Assembly (NCBI GenBank): GCA_025464795.1 | Contig: JAODNB010000042.1 | Coordinates: 1 to 12,676 of the forward strand | Length of the DNA: 12,676 nucleotides | Direction of reading: 5' to 3' | Source of the DNA: Frankiales bacterium | Lineage (GTDB): Bacteria > Actinomycetota > Actinomycetes > Mycobacteriales > SCTD01 | In this document: in pieces, positions 4,283 through 10,596 of the stretch | How the letters are laid out: every line of letters starts with the position of its first letter | Position numbering within the stretch: the stretch's first letter is position 1 | Position numbers and translations under genes: made by a program | Notes under the pieces: model-generated | What the model saw: only the letters and a program-made list of their open reading frames with translations | Databases searched by the model: none | Told to the model about the DNA's origin: nothing

Positions 4283-5506
4283 GTGCAAGCACCCCGTCTC
4301 GTCCGAGTAGCCGCACCGCTGATCATCGGTGCCCTTGTCCTGTCGGCCTGTGGTTCCAAGAGCGAGAGCGGCTCGGGCAGCGGCAACATCACGCTGACCC
4401 TTGGCGTCATCGCGCCGCTCAGCGGCGACCTGTCCGCGGTCGGCAACGGCATCAAGAACGGCGTAGAGCTCGCCATCAAGCAGGCCAACGAGAACAAGAC
4501 CATCAAGGGCGTCACGCTGAAGCTCGACGCCGAGGACGACACGGCCAAGGCCGAGGTCGGCGCCCAGGTCGCGGCGAAGCTGGTCGCGGACTCGAGCGTC
4601 ATCGGCGTGGTCGGTCCGCTGAACTCCAGCGTGGCGAAGTCCACCGCTCCGGTGCTGTCGCAGGCGAACATCGCCTCGATCTCGCCGTCGAACTCCAACG
4701 TCGACCTCACCAACCGCGGTGTGCTCGCGACGGGCGGTACGCAGACCCGTCCGTACAAGAGCTACTTCCGCGTCTGCGCGACCGACGACATCCAGGGCCC
4801 GTTCGCGGCGGACTACGCCGTCAAGGACCTCGGCAAGAAGACCATCGCCATCGTGCACGACAAGAAGGCGTACGGTCAGGGACTCGCAGAGGCGTTCGCC
4901 AAGCAGGCCAAGGCCGACGGCGCCACCGTCCTGCCGACCGAGACGATCAACCCTGGTGACAAGGACTTCTCGGCCATCGTCACGAAGCTGAAGGCCGCGA
5001 AGCCGGACTTCCTGTTCTACGGCGGGGAGTACCCCGAGGCATCGCTGCTCACCAAGCAGATGAAGGCCGGCGGGCTCAACATCCCGCTGATGGGTGGCGA
5101 CGGTGTGGATGCCGCCGAGTACATCAAGATCGCCGGCGCTTCCGCGAACGGCGACCTGGCGACCGCGCTCGGCGCGCCGACCGACTCGCTCGCGTCGGCC
5201 AAGCAGTTCCTCACGGACTACAAGGCCGCGGCCTACGCGGACCCGGCCGACCCGTACGGCGCGGCGTCCTACGACGCAGCCAACGCCATCATCAAGGCGC
5301 TGGCCAAGGCTGTCGGGGATGGCAAGAAGTCGGGGCAGGCCGTGCGTGACGAGGTCACCAAGGAGGTCCAGGACTCCGACTTCGAGGGCGTCACCGGCAA
5401 GATCAGCTTCGATCAGTTCGGTGACACCAACACCAAGATCCTGACGGTGTACTCCGTCAAGGACGGCAAGTTCGTGGCCGCCAAGAGCGGCACGTTCGGC
5501 GGGTAG
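4283..5506 (+). CDS. livK: Branched-chain amino acid ABC transporter substrate-binding lipoprotein
   Basis: A 407-residue receptor anchored on the outer face of the membrane. The start is GTG at 4283 with GGAGGT 5 nt upstream. The N-terminus has a lipoprotein signal: basic MQAPRLVR, hydrophobic core, lipobox LSAC with Cys23 as the lipidated residue, then a Gly/Ser linker (residues 24-34). The mature part is a type I periplasmic-binding fold of the Leu/Ile/Val family, with TLGVIAPLSGDLSAVGNGIKNG (39-60) as the first strand-helix, VVGPLNSSV, the ligand-closing YFRVCATDDIQG segment, IVHDKKAYGQGLAEAF and YGGEYPEAS. Length is normal. The substrate class is branched-chain or other hydrophobic amino acids; close relatives bind other amides, so exact specificity is open. 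Codon choice is extremely uniform (AAG, GCC, GAC), as in highly expressed genes. A 16-bp hairpin after the gene separates it from livH. Confidence 0.93.
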   Translation: MQAPRLVRVAAPLIIGALVLSACGSKSESGSGSGNITLTLGVIAPLSGDLSAVGNGIKNGVELAIKQANENKTIKGVTLKLDAEDDTAKAEVGAQVAAKLVADSSVIGVVGPLNSSVAKSTAPVLSQANIASISPSNSNVDLTNRGVLATGGTQTRPYKSYFRVCATDDIQGPFAADYAVKDLGKKTIAIVHDKKAYGQGLAEAFAKQAKADGATVLPTETINPGDKDFSAIVTKLKAAKPDFLFYGGEYPEASLLTKQMKAGGLNIPLMGGDGVDAAEYIKIAGASANGDLATALGAPTDSLASAKQFLTDYKAAAYADPADPYGAASYDAANAIIKALAKAVGDGKKSGQAVRDEVTKEVQDSDFEGVTGKISFDQFGDTNTKILTVYSVKDGKFVAAKSGTFGG

Positions 5507-5514
5507 TCCGTAGG

Positions 5515-5550
5515 CGAGGGGGCGGTGACCAGGCGGTCACCGCCCCCTCG
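5515..5550 (+). terminator. Perfect 16-bp hairpin between livK and livH
   Basis: Positions 5515-5530 and 5535-5550 are exact reverse complements (CGAGGGGGCGGTGACC and GGTCACCGCCCCCTCG) with loop AGGC. It starts 9 nt after the livK stop. The following TCGTACCGTCCC is not a T tract. Because livH-livF have no other evident promoter in the short remaining gap, this is best read as an intra-operon partial terminator or 3'-end stabiliser that raises receptor mRNA above permease mRNA. Confidence 0.75.
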
Positions 5551-5594
5551 TCGTACCGTCCCTTCGAACCGCCCTTGAGGCGAGAGGAGCTCCG

Positions 5595-6518
5595 TTGCAG
5601 ACCTTCCTGCAGCAGCTGGTGAACGGCGTGGTCCTGGGTGCGACCTACGGCCTCGTGGCCCTGGGCTACACGATGGTCTACGGCATCGTGCAGCTCATCA
5701 ACTTCGCCCACGGCGAGATCTACATGCTGGGCGGCTTCGGCGCCCTGTTCACGTACACCGTGCTCCTGCCGGGCGGGACGCCCGTGGTGCTCGCGCTGGT
5801 CCTCATGCTGCTGGGCGGCATGGTCGTCTCCATCACCGCTGCGCTGCTCATGGAGCGCTTCGCCTACCGGCCGCTGCGCGGTGCACCCCGGCTGGCGCCG
5901 CTGATCACGGCGCTGGGCGTCTCGATCTTCCTGCAGGAGCTGGTGCGCAACTTCTACCCCGCGAAGTCGCCGCGGCCCTTCCCGCAGCTCGTCGACCCCA
6001 GCCACCAGTTCTCCCTCGGGGCCAGCGTCGAGATCTCCGCACCCCGACTGCTGACTGTCGTCGTCGCGGTCATCGGCATGGTGGCGCTGTCGACGTTCGT
6101 CCGCCGCAGCCGCACCGGCCGCGCGATGCAGGCGACGGCGCAGGACCCCGACACCGCCCGGCTCATGGGCATCGACACCGACCGCATCATCGTCACCGCG
6201 TTCGTGCTCGGTGCCGCGCTCGCCGCCGTCTCGGGTCTTGCCTCGGGCCTGCAGTTCGGCACGGTCGACCCCCGCATGGGCTTCCTCACGGGTGTGAAGG
6301 CCTTCACAGCTGCTGTCCTCGGAGGCATCGGCAACATCTCCGGCGCCGTGCTCGGCGGCTTCACCCTCGGCATCGTCGAGGTGATGGCGACGCAGTACGC
6401 GCCTGACCCGTTCTCGGGCGGCGCCTGGAAGGACGCGTGGGCCTTCGTGGTCCTCATCCTCGTGCTGGTCTTCCGACCGAGCGGTCTGCTCGGCGAGCGT
6501 GTGGCGGCGCGGGCATGA
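5595..6518 (+). CDS. livH: Branched-chain amino acid ABC transporter permease LivH
   Basis: An integral membrane protein of 307 aa, normal for LivH, forming half of the translocation pore with LivM. The start is TTG at 5595 with GAGGAG 5 nt upstream; the protein begins MQTFLQQLVNGVVLGATYGLVALG, the standard LivH opening, followed by YGIVQLINFAHGEIYMLGGF (29-48). About eight hydrophobic segments are visible (roughly 8-28, 40-56, 62-85, 98-117, 152-168, 198-220, 236-262, 280-294). The cytoplasmic loop RTGRAMQATAQDPDTARLMG (173-192) is the EAA-like coupling segment that contacts the ATPases LivG and LivF. AVLGGIGNISGAVLGG (240-255) is a family hallmark. The stop overlaps the livM start in ATGA, so translation is coupled. 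Confidence 0.95.
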   Translation: MQTFLQQLVNGVVLGATYGLVALGYTMVYGIVQLINFAHGEIYMLGGFGALFTYTVLLPGGTPVVLALVLMLLGGMVVSITAALLMERFAYRPLRGAPRLAPLITALGVSIFLQELVRNFYPAKSPRPFPQLVDPSHQFSLGASVEISAPRLLTVVVAVIGMVALSTFVRRSRTGRAMQATAQDPDTARLMGIDTDRIIVTAFVLGAALAAVSGLASGLQFGTVDPRMGFLTGVKAFTAAVLGGIGNISGAVLGGFTLGIVEVMATQYAPDPFSGGAWKDAWAFVVLILVLVFRPSGLLGERVAARA

Positions 6519-8251
6519 CCGCCGCCGGGAGCTCCTACCGCAGGGCGGTCGGGTCGCAGGCCCGCGTGGTCGCCCTCGCCGGCGCAGTGCTGCTCGTCGT
6601 CGGCTCGGTGCTGCCCTGGGCGAGGTTCTCCGGCTTCCCGGGGAAGATGACCCTGGCAGGTCCTGGGGGAGCGCGGATCGGGCCGCTCCTGCTCGCATTG
6701 GTGGCAGCGCTGCTGCTCCGACAGGTCCCCGGTAGCGCGCGGGCCGTCCGGGCTGCGAGCACGTTCGCGTTCCTCATCACTGGCCTCACCGTGTTCTTCA
6801 TCGGGTACTCCGGGGGAGGCGCCGACTACGTCAACGCGGGTGCCTGGGTGGCTCTCGCCGGAGCGCTCGTCTACCTGCTCGGTGGGCTCGGGCTGGACCC
6901 CTCGCGACCTGCGAGCTCGCCGCCGCGGTCGCTGCCGGACGCGCCGTGGGCCCTCCCTGCGGAGTGGCTGCTCACCGCCGGCTCGACGGCCGTGGCGCTG
7001 TACGTCTTCGTGCACGGGCTGGGGATCCAGTCGGCGAACGTCGGCCGTCCCAACGACGTCGTCATTCGAGGGGCGATCTCGATCAACGCCCTGACGAACG
7101 ACGGTGAGTTCCTGGCGTTCCTGCTGCTCCTCATCGGACTCGCCCTCGTCGCGACCCGCCTCGGCCTGTTGGCCGACCTCAGCGCCATCACCAAGAAGCA
7201 CCCGACGGTCTTCCTGGCGGCCGGGATGATCGCGGCCACGGCGTTCCCGTTCACCCAGAACGGCAACGGCTACGCCCTTCGCATCGCTGCCTCGATCGGC
7301 GTCTTCGCTGCGGCTGCCGTCGGGCTGAACATCGTCGTCGGCCTCGCGGGCCTGCTCGACCTCGGCTACATCGCCTTCTTCGGGGTCGGTGCCTACGTCG
7401 CCGCACTGGTGAGCGGCAGCGTGACGAGCACCATCCACACGCACATCCCGTTCGTCTTCGTCATCTTCCTGGGCGCCGCCGTGGCAGGGCTGTTCGGCAT
7501 CCTGCTCGGAGCGCCGACGCTGCGCCTACGCGGCGACTACCTCGCCATCGTGACCCTCGGCTTCGGCGAGATCTTCCGCATCACCGCGAACAACCTGGAC
7601 GGCAACTCGGGGCCGTCGCTGACCAACGGGCCCAACGGGGTCAGCAACATCCCCGACCTGACCATCGGGAGCTTCAGCTTCGGCGACAACCACCACTTCC
7701 TCGGGGTGGACCTGCCCTTCCAGGCCAACTACTACTGGCTCGAGATCGTGGTGCTCGTCGTGGTCATGACGGCGTTCCTGCGACTGTCCGAATCCCGGAT
7801 CGGCCGGGCCTGGGTGGCCATCCGCGAGGACGAGCTGGCGGCGGCCGCGACCGGCATCAACACCACCCGACTGAAGCTGCTCGCGTTCGCCTTGGGCGCC
7901 ACCCTCGCCGGCGCGGCGGGCACCGTCGACGCCCACGTGGTGAAGGTGGCGACCCCGGACTCGTTCACCTTCCTCGAGTCGGCGCTGCTCCTGGCGGCCG
8001 TCATCCTCGGTGGCATGGGCACCGTCCCTGGTGCCCTCGTCGGGGCGACGATCCTGTACCTCATCCCGGAGAAGCTGCGGTTCCTGCAGGACCTGCGACT
8101 GCTCGTCTTCGGCGTGGTGCTGGTCCTGATCATGCGCTTCCGGCCGGAAGGGCTCATCCCGAGCTCCCGCCGAAAGCGCGAGTTCCACGACGACAGCGGC
8201 GGGGCCGACGCGCTCTCCATGCCGCCCGGCCACGGGGAGCACATGGCATGA
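6515..8251 (+). CDS. livM: Branched-chain amino acid ABC transporter permease LivM with N-terminal membrane extension
   Basis: The second pore subunit, 578 aa, longer than usual LivM (about 300-430). The start at ATG 6515 overlaps the livH stop. The typical LivM core runs from about residue 230 to 550: VGLNIVVGLAGLLDLGYIAF (269-288), GAPTLRLRGDYLAIVTLGFG (332-351), the coupling loop AWVAIREDELAAAATGIN (432-449), LLLAAVILGGMGTVPGALVG (491-510) and the terminal MRFRPEGLIPSSRR. Residues 1-225 are additional: a helix at 17-33 ending in VLPWARF, spans at about 56-69, 82-98 and 109-126 (a compact four-helix unit), then a Pro/Ser-rich stretch (129-148) and spans at about 151-168 and 198-217. Codon bias in the extension equals that of the core, so it is translated. 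Its function is unknown. A hydrophilic C-terminal tail (551-578) precedes the overlap with livG. Confidence 0.93.
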   Translation: MTAAGSSYRRAVGSQARVVALAGAVLLVVGSVLPWARFSGFPGKMTLAGPGGARIGPLLLALVAALLLRQVPGSARAVRAASTFAFLITGLTVFFIGYSGGGADYVNAGAWVALAGALVYLLGGLGLDPSRPASSPPRSLPDAPWALPAEWLLTAGSTAVALYVFVHGLGIQSANVGRPNDVVIRGAISINALTNDGEFLAFLLLLIGLALVATRLGLLADLSAITKKHPTVFLAAGMIAATAFPFTQNGNGYALRIAASIGVFAAAAVGLNIVVGLAGLLDLGYIAFFGVGAYVAALVSGSVTSTIHTHIPFVFVIFLGAAVAGLFGILLGAPTLRLRGDYLAIVTLGFGEIFRITANNLDGNSGPSLTNGPNGVSNIPDLTIGSFSFGDNHHFLGVDLPFQANYYWLEIVVLVVVMTAFLRLSESRIGRAWVAIREDELAAAATGINTTRLKLLAFALGATLAGAAGTVDAHVVKVATPDSFTFLESALLLAAVILGGMGTVPGALVGATILYLIPEKLRFLQDLRLLVFGVVLVLIMRFRPEGLIPSSRRKREFHDDSGGADALSMPPGHGEHMA

Positions 8252-9027
8252 GCGTCCTCGAAGCCACCTCCGTCACGAAGCGGTTCGGCGGTCTGACTGC
8301 CGTCAAGGACGTCTCCCTCGTCGTCAACGAGGGTGAGGTCGTGGGTCTCATCGGGCCCAACGGCGCAGGCAAGACCACCTTCTTCAACTGCCTCACCGGC
8401 ATGGAGACCCCCACTGCCGGTTCGGTCTTGTACAAGGGCTCCCAGCTGCCCGGGCGCCCGGACCTCATCACCAAGGCCGGCGTCGCTCGTACCTTCCAGA
8501 ACATCCGGCTGTTCAACAACATGACGGCGCTCGAGAACGTCATGGTCGGACGCCACACCCGGACGAAGGCCGGTGTCCTCGCCGCGGTCGGACGCGGACC
8601 CCGCTACCACCGCGAGGAGAGGGAGTCCGAGGAGAAGGCGCGCGAGCTGCTCACCTTCGTCGGCCTCGGCAGGGTTGGGGACGAGCTCGCCAAGTCGCTG
8701 CCGTACGGCGATCAGCGCCGCCTGGAGATAGCTCGGGCTCTGGCCACCGAGCCGGGTCTGCTGCTGCTCGACGAGCCGACCGCCGGCATGAACCCGAACG
8801 AGACAGCGGCCGCCCGTGACCTCGTCCGCGCCGTCCAGGGCAAGGGCATCGCCGTCGTCCTCATCGAGCACGACATGCGCTTCGTGTTCGGCCTCTGCGA
8901 CCGGGTGGCCGTCCTCGTCCAGGGGGAGAAGCTCCTCGAGGGATCTCCGGCTGAGGTCCAGTCCGACGAGCGGGTCATCGCTGCCTACCTCGGCAAGCCG
9001 ACCGAAGACACAGCGGGGGAGTCCTAG
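8248..9027 (+). CDS. livG: Branched-chain amino acid ABC transporter ATPase LivG
   Basis: A cytoplasmic ATPase of 259 aa that pairs with LivF to drive import. The ATG at 8248 overlaps the livM stop (ATGA) and has GGGGAG 8 nt upstream. Motifs in order: Walker A GPNGAGKTT (36-44), Q-loop Gln84 in RTFQNIRLF, C-loop LPYGDQRRLEIARAL (151-165), Walker B LLLLDEP (171-177) with catalytic Glu176, and switch His208 in LIEHDM. The C-loop reads YGDQR rather than LSGGQ, which is the norm for LivG. The insertion around 100-130 (GRHTRTKAGV to HREERESEEK) and the end AAYLG are also LivG features. The last ten residues are nonconserved. Confidence 0.96.
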   Translation: MSVLEATSVTKRFGGLTAVKDVSLVVNEGEVVGLIGPNGAGKTTFFNCLTGMETPTAGSVLYKGSQLPGRPDLITKAGVARTFQNIRLFNNMTALENVMVGRHTRTKAGVLAAVGRGPRYHREERESEEKARELLTFVGLGRVGDELAKSLPYGDQRRLEIARALATEPGLLLLDEPTAGMNPNETAAARDLVRAVQGKGIAVVLIEHDMRFVFGLCDRVAVLVQGEKLLEGSPAEVQSDERVIAAYLGKPTEDTAGES

Positions 9028-9738
9028 ATGTCCATGCTGGAGGTGCGGGACCTCCGAGTCGCGTACGGCGCCATCGAGGCCATCAAGGGCATCAGCCTGG
9101 ACGTCGACGAGGGGCAGGTCGTCACCCTCATCGGCACCAACGGCGCCGGCAAGACGACGACCCTGCGCACCGTCTCAGGGCTCCTGCGGCCGGTGTCCGG
9201 CGAGATCCTGTTCGACGGTCAGCGCCTCGACACGGTCAAGGCGCACGAGATCGTGAAGCAAGGCATCGCGCACTCGCCCGAAGGGCGAAGGATCTTCCCC
9301 CTCATGACGGTCGAGGAGAACCTGGAGCTCGGCGCCTACACCCGCAAGGGCGACAGCATCGCCAAGGACGTCGGCGCGGTGTTCGACCGGTTCCCTCGGC
9401 TGCTCGAGCGGCGGGCGCAGAAGGCCGGGACCCTGTCGGGTGGTGAGCAGCAGATGCTCGCCATCGGCAGGGCCCTGATGAGCTCGCCGCGGCTGCTCAT
9501 GCTCGACGAGCCGTCGATGGGCTTGTCGCCGATCATGATCCAGCTCATCTTCGAGACGATCGCGGAGCTCAAGTCGACGGGCACGACCATCCTGCTCGTG
9601 GAGCAGAACGCCTCCGCGGCGCTGGCCCTCGCCGACGTCGGCTACGTGCTCGAGACCGGCAGGGTCGTGCTGTCCGGGCCGGGCAAGGAGCTGCTGAAGG
9701 ACGAGAACGTCCGCAAGGCCTACCTCGGCGAGGACTGA
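9028..9738 (+). CDS. livF: Branched-chain amino acid ABC transporter ATPase LivF
   Basis: The second ATPase of the importer, 236 aa, cytoplasmic. ATG follows the livG TAG with no gap; GGGGGAG at 9015-9021 serves as ribosome binding site. An in-frame ATG two codons later is possible, but MSMLEVRDLRVAYG fits the family. Motifs: Walker A GTNGAGKTT (36-44), SPEGRRIFP (83-91, the LivF form of the Q-loop region), signature LSGGEQQMLAIGRAL (136-150), Walker B LLMLDEP (156-162) with Glu161, and LLVEQNASAALALAD, where the switch position is Gln193 instead of His. This Gln is normal in LivF and suggests that LivG provides the canonical switch His in the heterodimer. End AYLGED is typical. It is the last gene of the operon. 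Confidence 0.96.
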   Translation: MSMLEVRDLRVAYGAIEAIKGISLDVDEGQVVTLIGTNGAGKTTTLRTVSGLLRPVSGEILFDGQRLDTVKAHEIVKQGIAHSPEGRRIFPLMTVEENLELGAYTRKGDSIAKDVGAVFDRFPRLLERRAQKAGTLSGGEQQMLAIGRALMSSPRLLMLDEPSMGLSPIMIQLIFETIAELKSTGTTILLVEQNASAALALADVGYVLETGRVVLSGPGKELLKDENVRKAYLGED

Positions 9739-9740
9739 GC

Positions 9741-9810
9741 CGCGCAGGGAGCGGACGAGAAGGGCCCGGGTCGCCTTTGGCTCCGTGCAGGTCTTCCCCG
9801 ACCCTGCGCG
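9741..9810 (+). terminator. Structured region after livF, possible operon terminator
   Basis: A perfect 9-bp inverted repeat (CGCGCAGGG at 9741-9749, CCCTGCGCG at 9802-9810) begins 2 nt after the livF stop and encloses 52 nt containing smaller stems: 9759-9763 with 9774-9778 (including one G-T pair), and GGTC/GACC around TTCCCC near 9790-9803. TTCTCTACT follows the outer arm. A terminator for the liv operon is expected here, but which stem acts is unclear. Confidence 0.35.
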
Positions 9811-9849
9811 TTCTCTACTCGGCAACACCGGACCCTGCCCAGCGGCAAA

Positions 9850-9868
9850 CCTAGACCTGAGGTCGAGG
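9850..9868. promoter_or_regulatory. Imperfect dyad, possible operator
   Basis: GACCT (9854-9858) and AGGTC (9860-9864) are mirrored around one base, and outside a single mismatch CCT/AGG (9850-9852, 9866-9868) extends the symmetry to 8 of 9 half-site positions. It lies 46 bp upstream of the TAGGGT hexamer before the GNAT gene. The size fits a dimeric repressor site, but such dyads arise by chance in GC-rich DNA. Confidence 0.2.
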
Positions 9869-9914
9869 GCGGTCAACGTGCGCACGACCGACTGGCGCGG
9901 CCGGAGCTTCTGAG

Positions 9915-9920
9915 TAGGGT
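9915..9920 (+). promoter_or_regulatory. Candidate -10 element for the GNAT gene
   Basis: TAGGGT matches TAnnnT and lies 42 nt upstream of the GTG start, leaving room for a short leader with its own ribosome binding site (AGGAG, 9950-9954). A poor CTGGCG sits 17 bp upstream as the only -35 candidate. Confidence 0.35.
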
Positions 9921-9962
9921 GGCGCTTACCCCAAGGGAACCCAGACCCCAGGAGATGAGCGC

Positions 9963-10586
9963 GTGGCGTGGAACCCTGTTCGGGTGCGAGCGGTGACGCT
10001 CGAGGACCTTCCCACGCTGCTGGAGCTCGGTGCCGAGCTGCGCGACCAGGTGCTCCCTGCTGACGGCCGCAACCGCGGCGGGACGATGGCCAGCCGTACG
10101 GCCCTGTCGCAGCGCTACACCGAAGCCATCGCCGACCCCGACCGGCACCTCGTCCTGGCCGTCGGCGGCGCTGACGGCGCCCCTGAGGAGCCGCTGGGCA
10201 TGGCTCTGCTCACGGTCTCCAGCGCGAACGCGCTGCTGGACATCCCCGCGGTCCACGTGAGCCATGCGGTGGTGCCCGACAAGCACCGCCGTCGAGGTGC
10301 TGGGAAGGCGCTCGTCGCCGCCGCTGCGTCGTTCGCTGAGGAGCGCGGCATCGACCAGCTCGTCGTCTCCGTCCATCCCGGCTCACGTGACGCCGCGCGC
10401 TTCTTCGCCCGGCTCGGCTTCGCGCCGCTGGCCGTGCGTCGTACAGCCCCTGTTGCTCTCGTCCGACGTCGTCTCCTGCAGGCCGACCGGTCCCTTCCGC
10501 AGGTCGTGCGACGCTCCAAGCGCCCGGTGGCCAGGATGGCTGGCCTCAGCCTCCCGCTCGGCAGCGCTGACGGCGGCGACTCCTAG
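9963..10586 (+). CDS. GNAT family N-acetyltransferase
   Basis: A 207-aa cytoplasmic enzyme that would transfer acetyl from acetyl-CoA to an amine; the acceptor is unknown. Start GTG 9963 has AGGAG 8 nt upstream; the ATG at 9955 is out of frame. The N-terminal WNPVRVRAVTLEDLPTLLEL is the usual GNAT strand-helix opening. A loop at 33-50 (ADGRNRGGTMASRTALSQ) precedes the beta strands HLVLAVGG and PLGMALLTVS. The acetyl-CoA site is VSHAVVPDKHRRRGAGKALV (99-118), with the R/Q-x-x-G-x-G/A pattern supplied by RRRGAGKA, and motif B is HPGSRDAARFFARLGF (138-153). After the fold, residues 160-207 form a basic Arg-rich extension of unknown role. The gene is 10 nt upstream of polA and contains that gene's putative -10 at its stop codon. 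Confidence 0.88.
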   Translation: MAWNPVRVRAVTLEDLPTLLELGAELRDQVLPADGRNRGGTMASRTALSQRYTEAIADPDRHLVLAVGGADGAPEEPLGMALLTVSSANALLDIPAVHVSHAVVPDKHRRRGAGKALVAAAASFAEERGIDQLVVSVHPGSRDAARFFARLGFAPLAVRRTAPVALVRRRLLQADRSLPQVVRRSKRPVARMAGLSLPLGSADGGDS

Positions 10587-10589
10587 ACT
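10584..10589 (+). promoter_or_regulatory. -10 element of a probable leaderless polA promoter
   Basis: TAGACT, fitting TAnnnT, overlaps the GNAT stop codon (TAG 10584-10586) and lies 7 nt before the polA GTG at 10597. The intervening CCGGGAC has no Shine-Dalgarno function at this distance. Transcription would begin at the start codon. No -35 stands out. Confidence 0.5.
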
Positions 10590-10596
10590 CCGGGAC

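Noticed and set aside
5515..5550. The 16-bp hairpin as the end of a monocistronic livK transcript
   Set aside because: The livHMGF genes follow with no recognisable promoter in the remaining 44 bp, and the hairpin has no T tract, so partial termination or stabilisation fits better.
5954..7444. A 496-codon minus-strand frame across livH and livM
   Set aside because: It has no recognisable motif and a composition typical of the reverse of membrane-protein genes; the plus-strand genes are certain.
9028..9738. Gln193 of LivF, and the YGDQR C-loop of LivG, as signs of a defective ATPase
   Set aside because: Both are the usual forms in their families; the Walker A, Walker B and catalytic Glu are intact in each.
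9955..9963. ATG at 9955 as the GNAT start
   Set aside because: It is out of frame with the acetyltransferase and lies directly on the ribosome binding site; GTG 9963 is correctly spaced.
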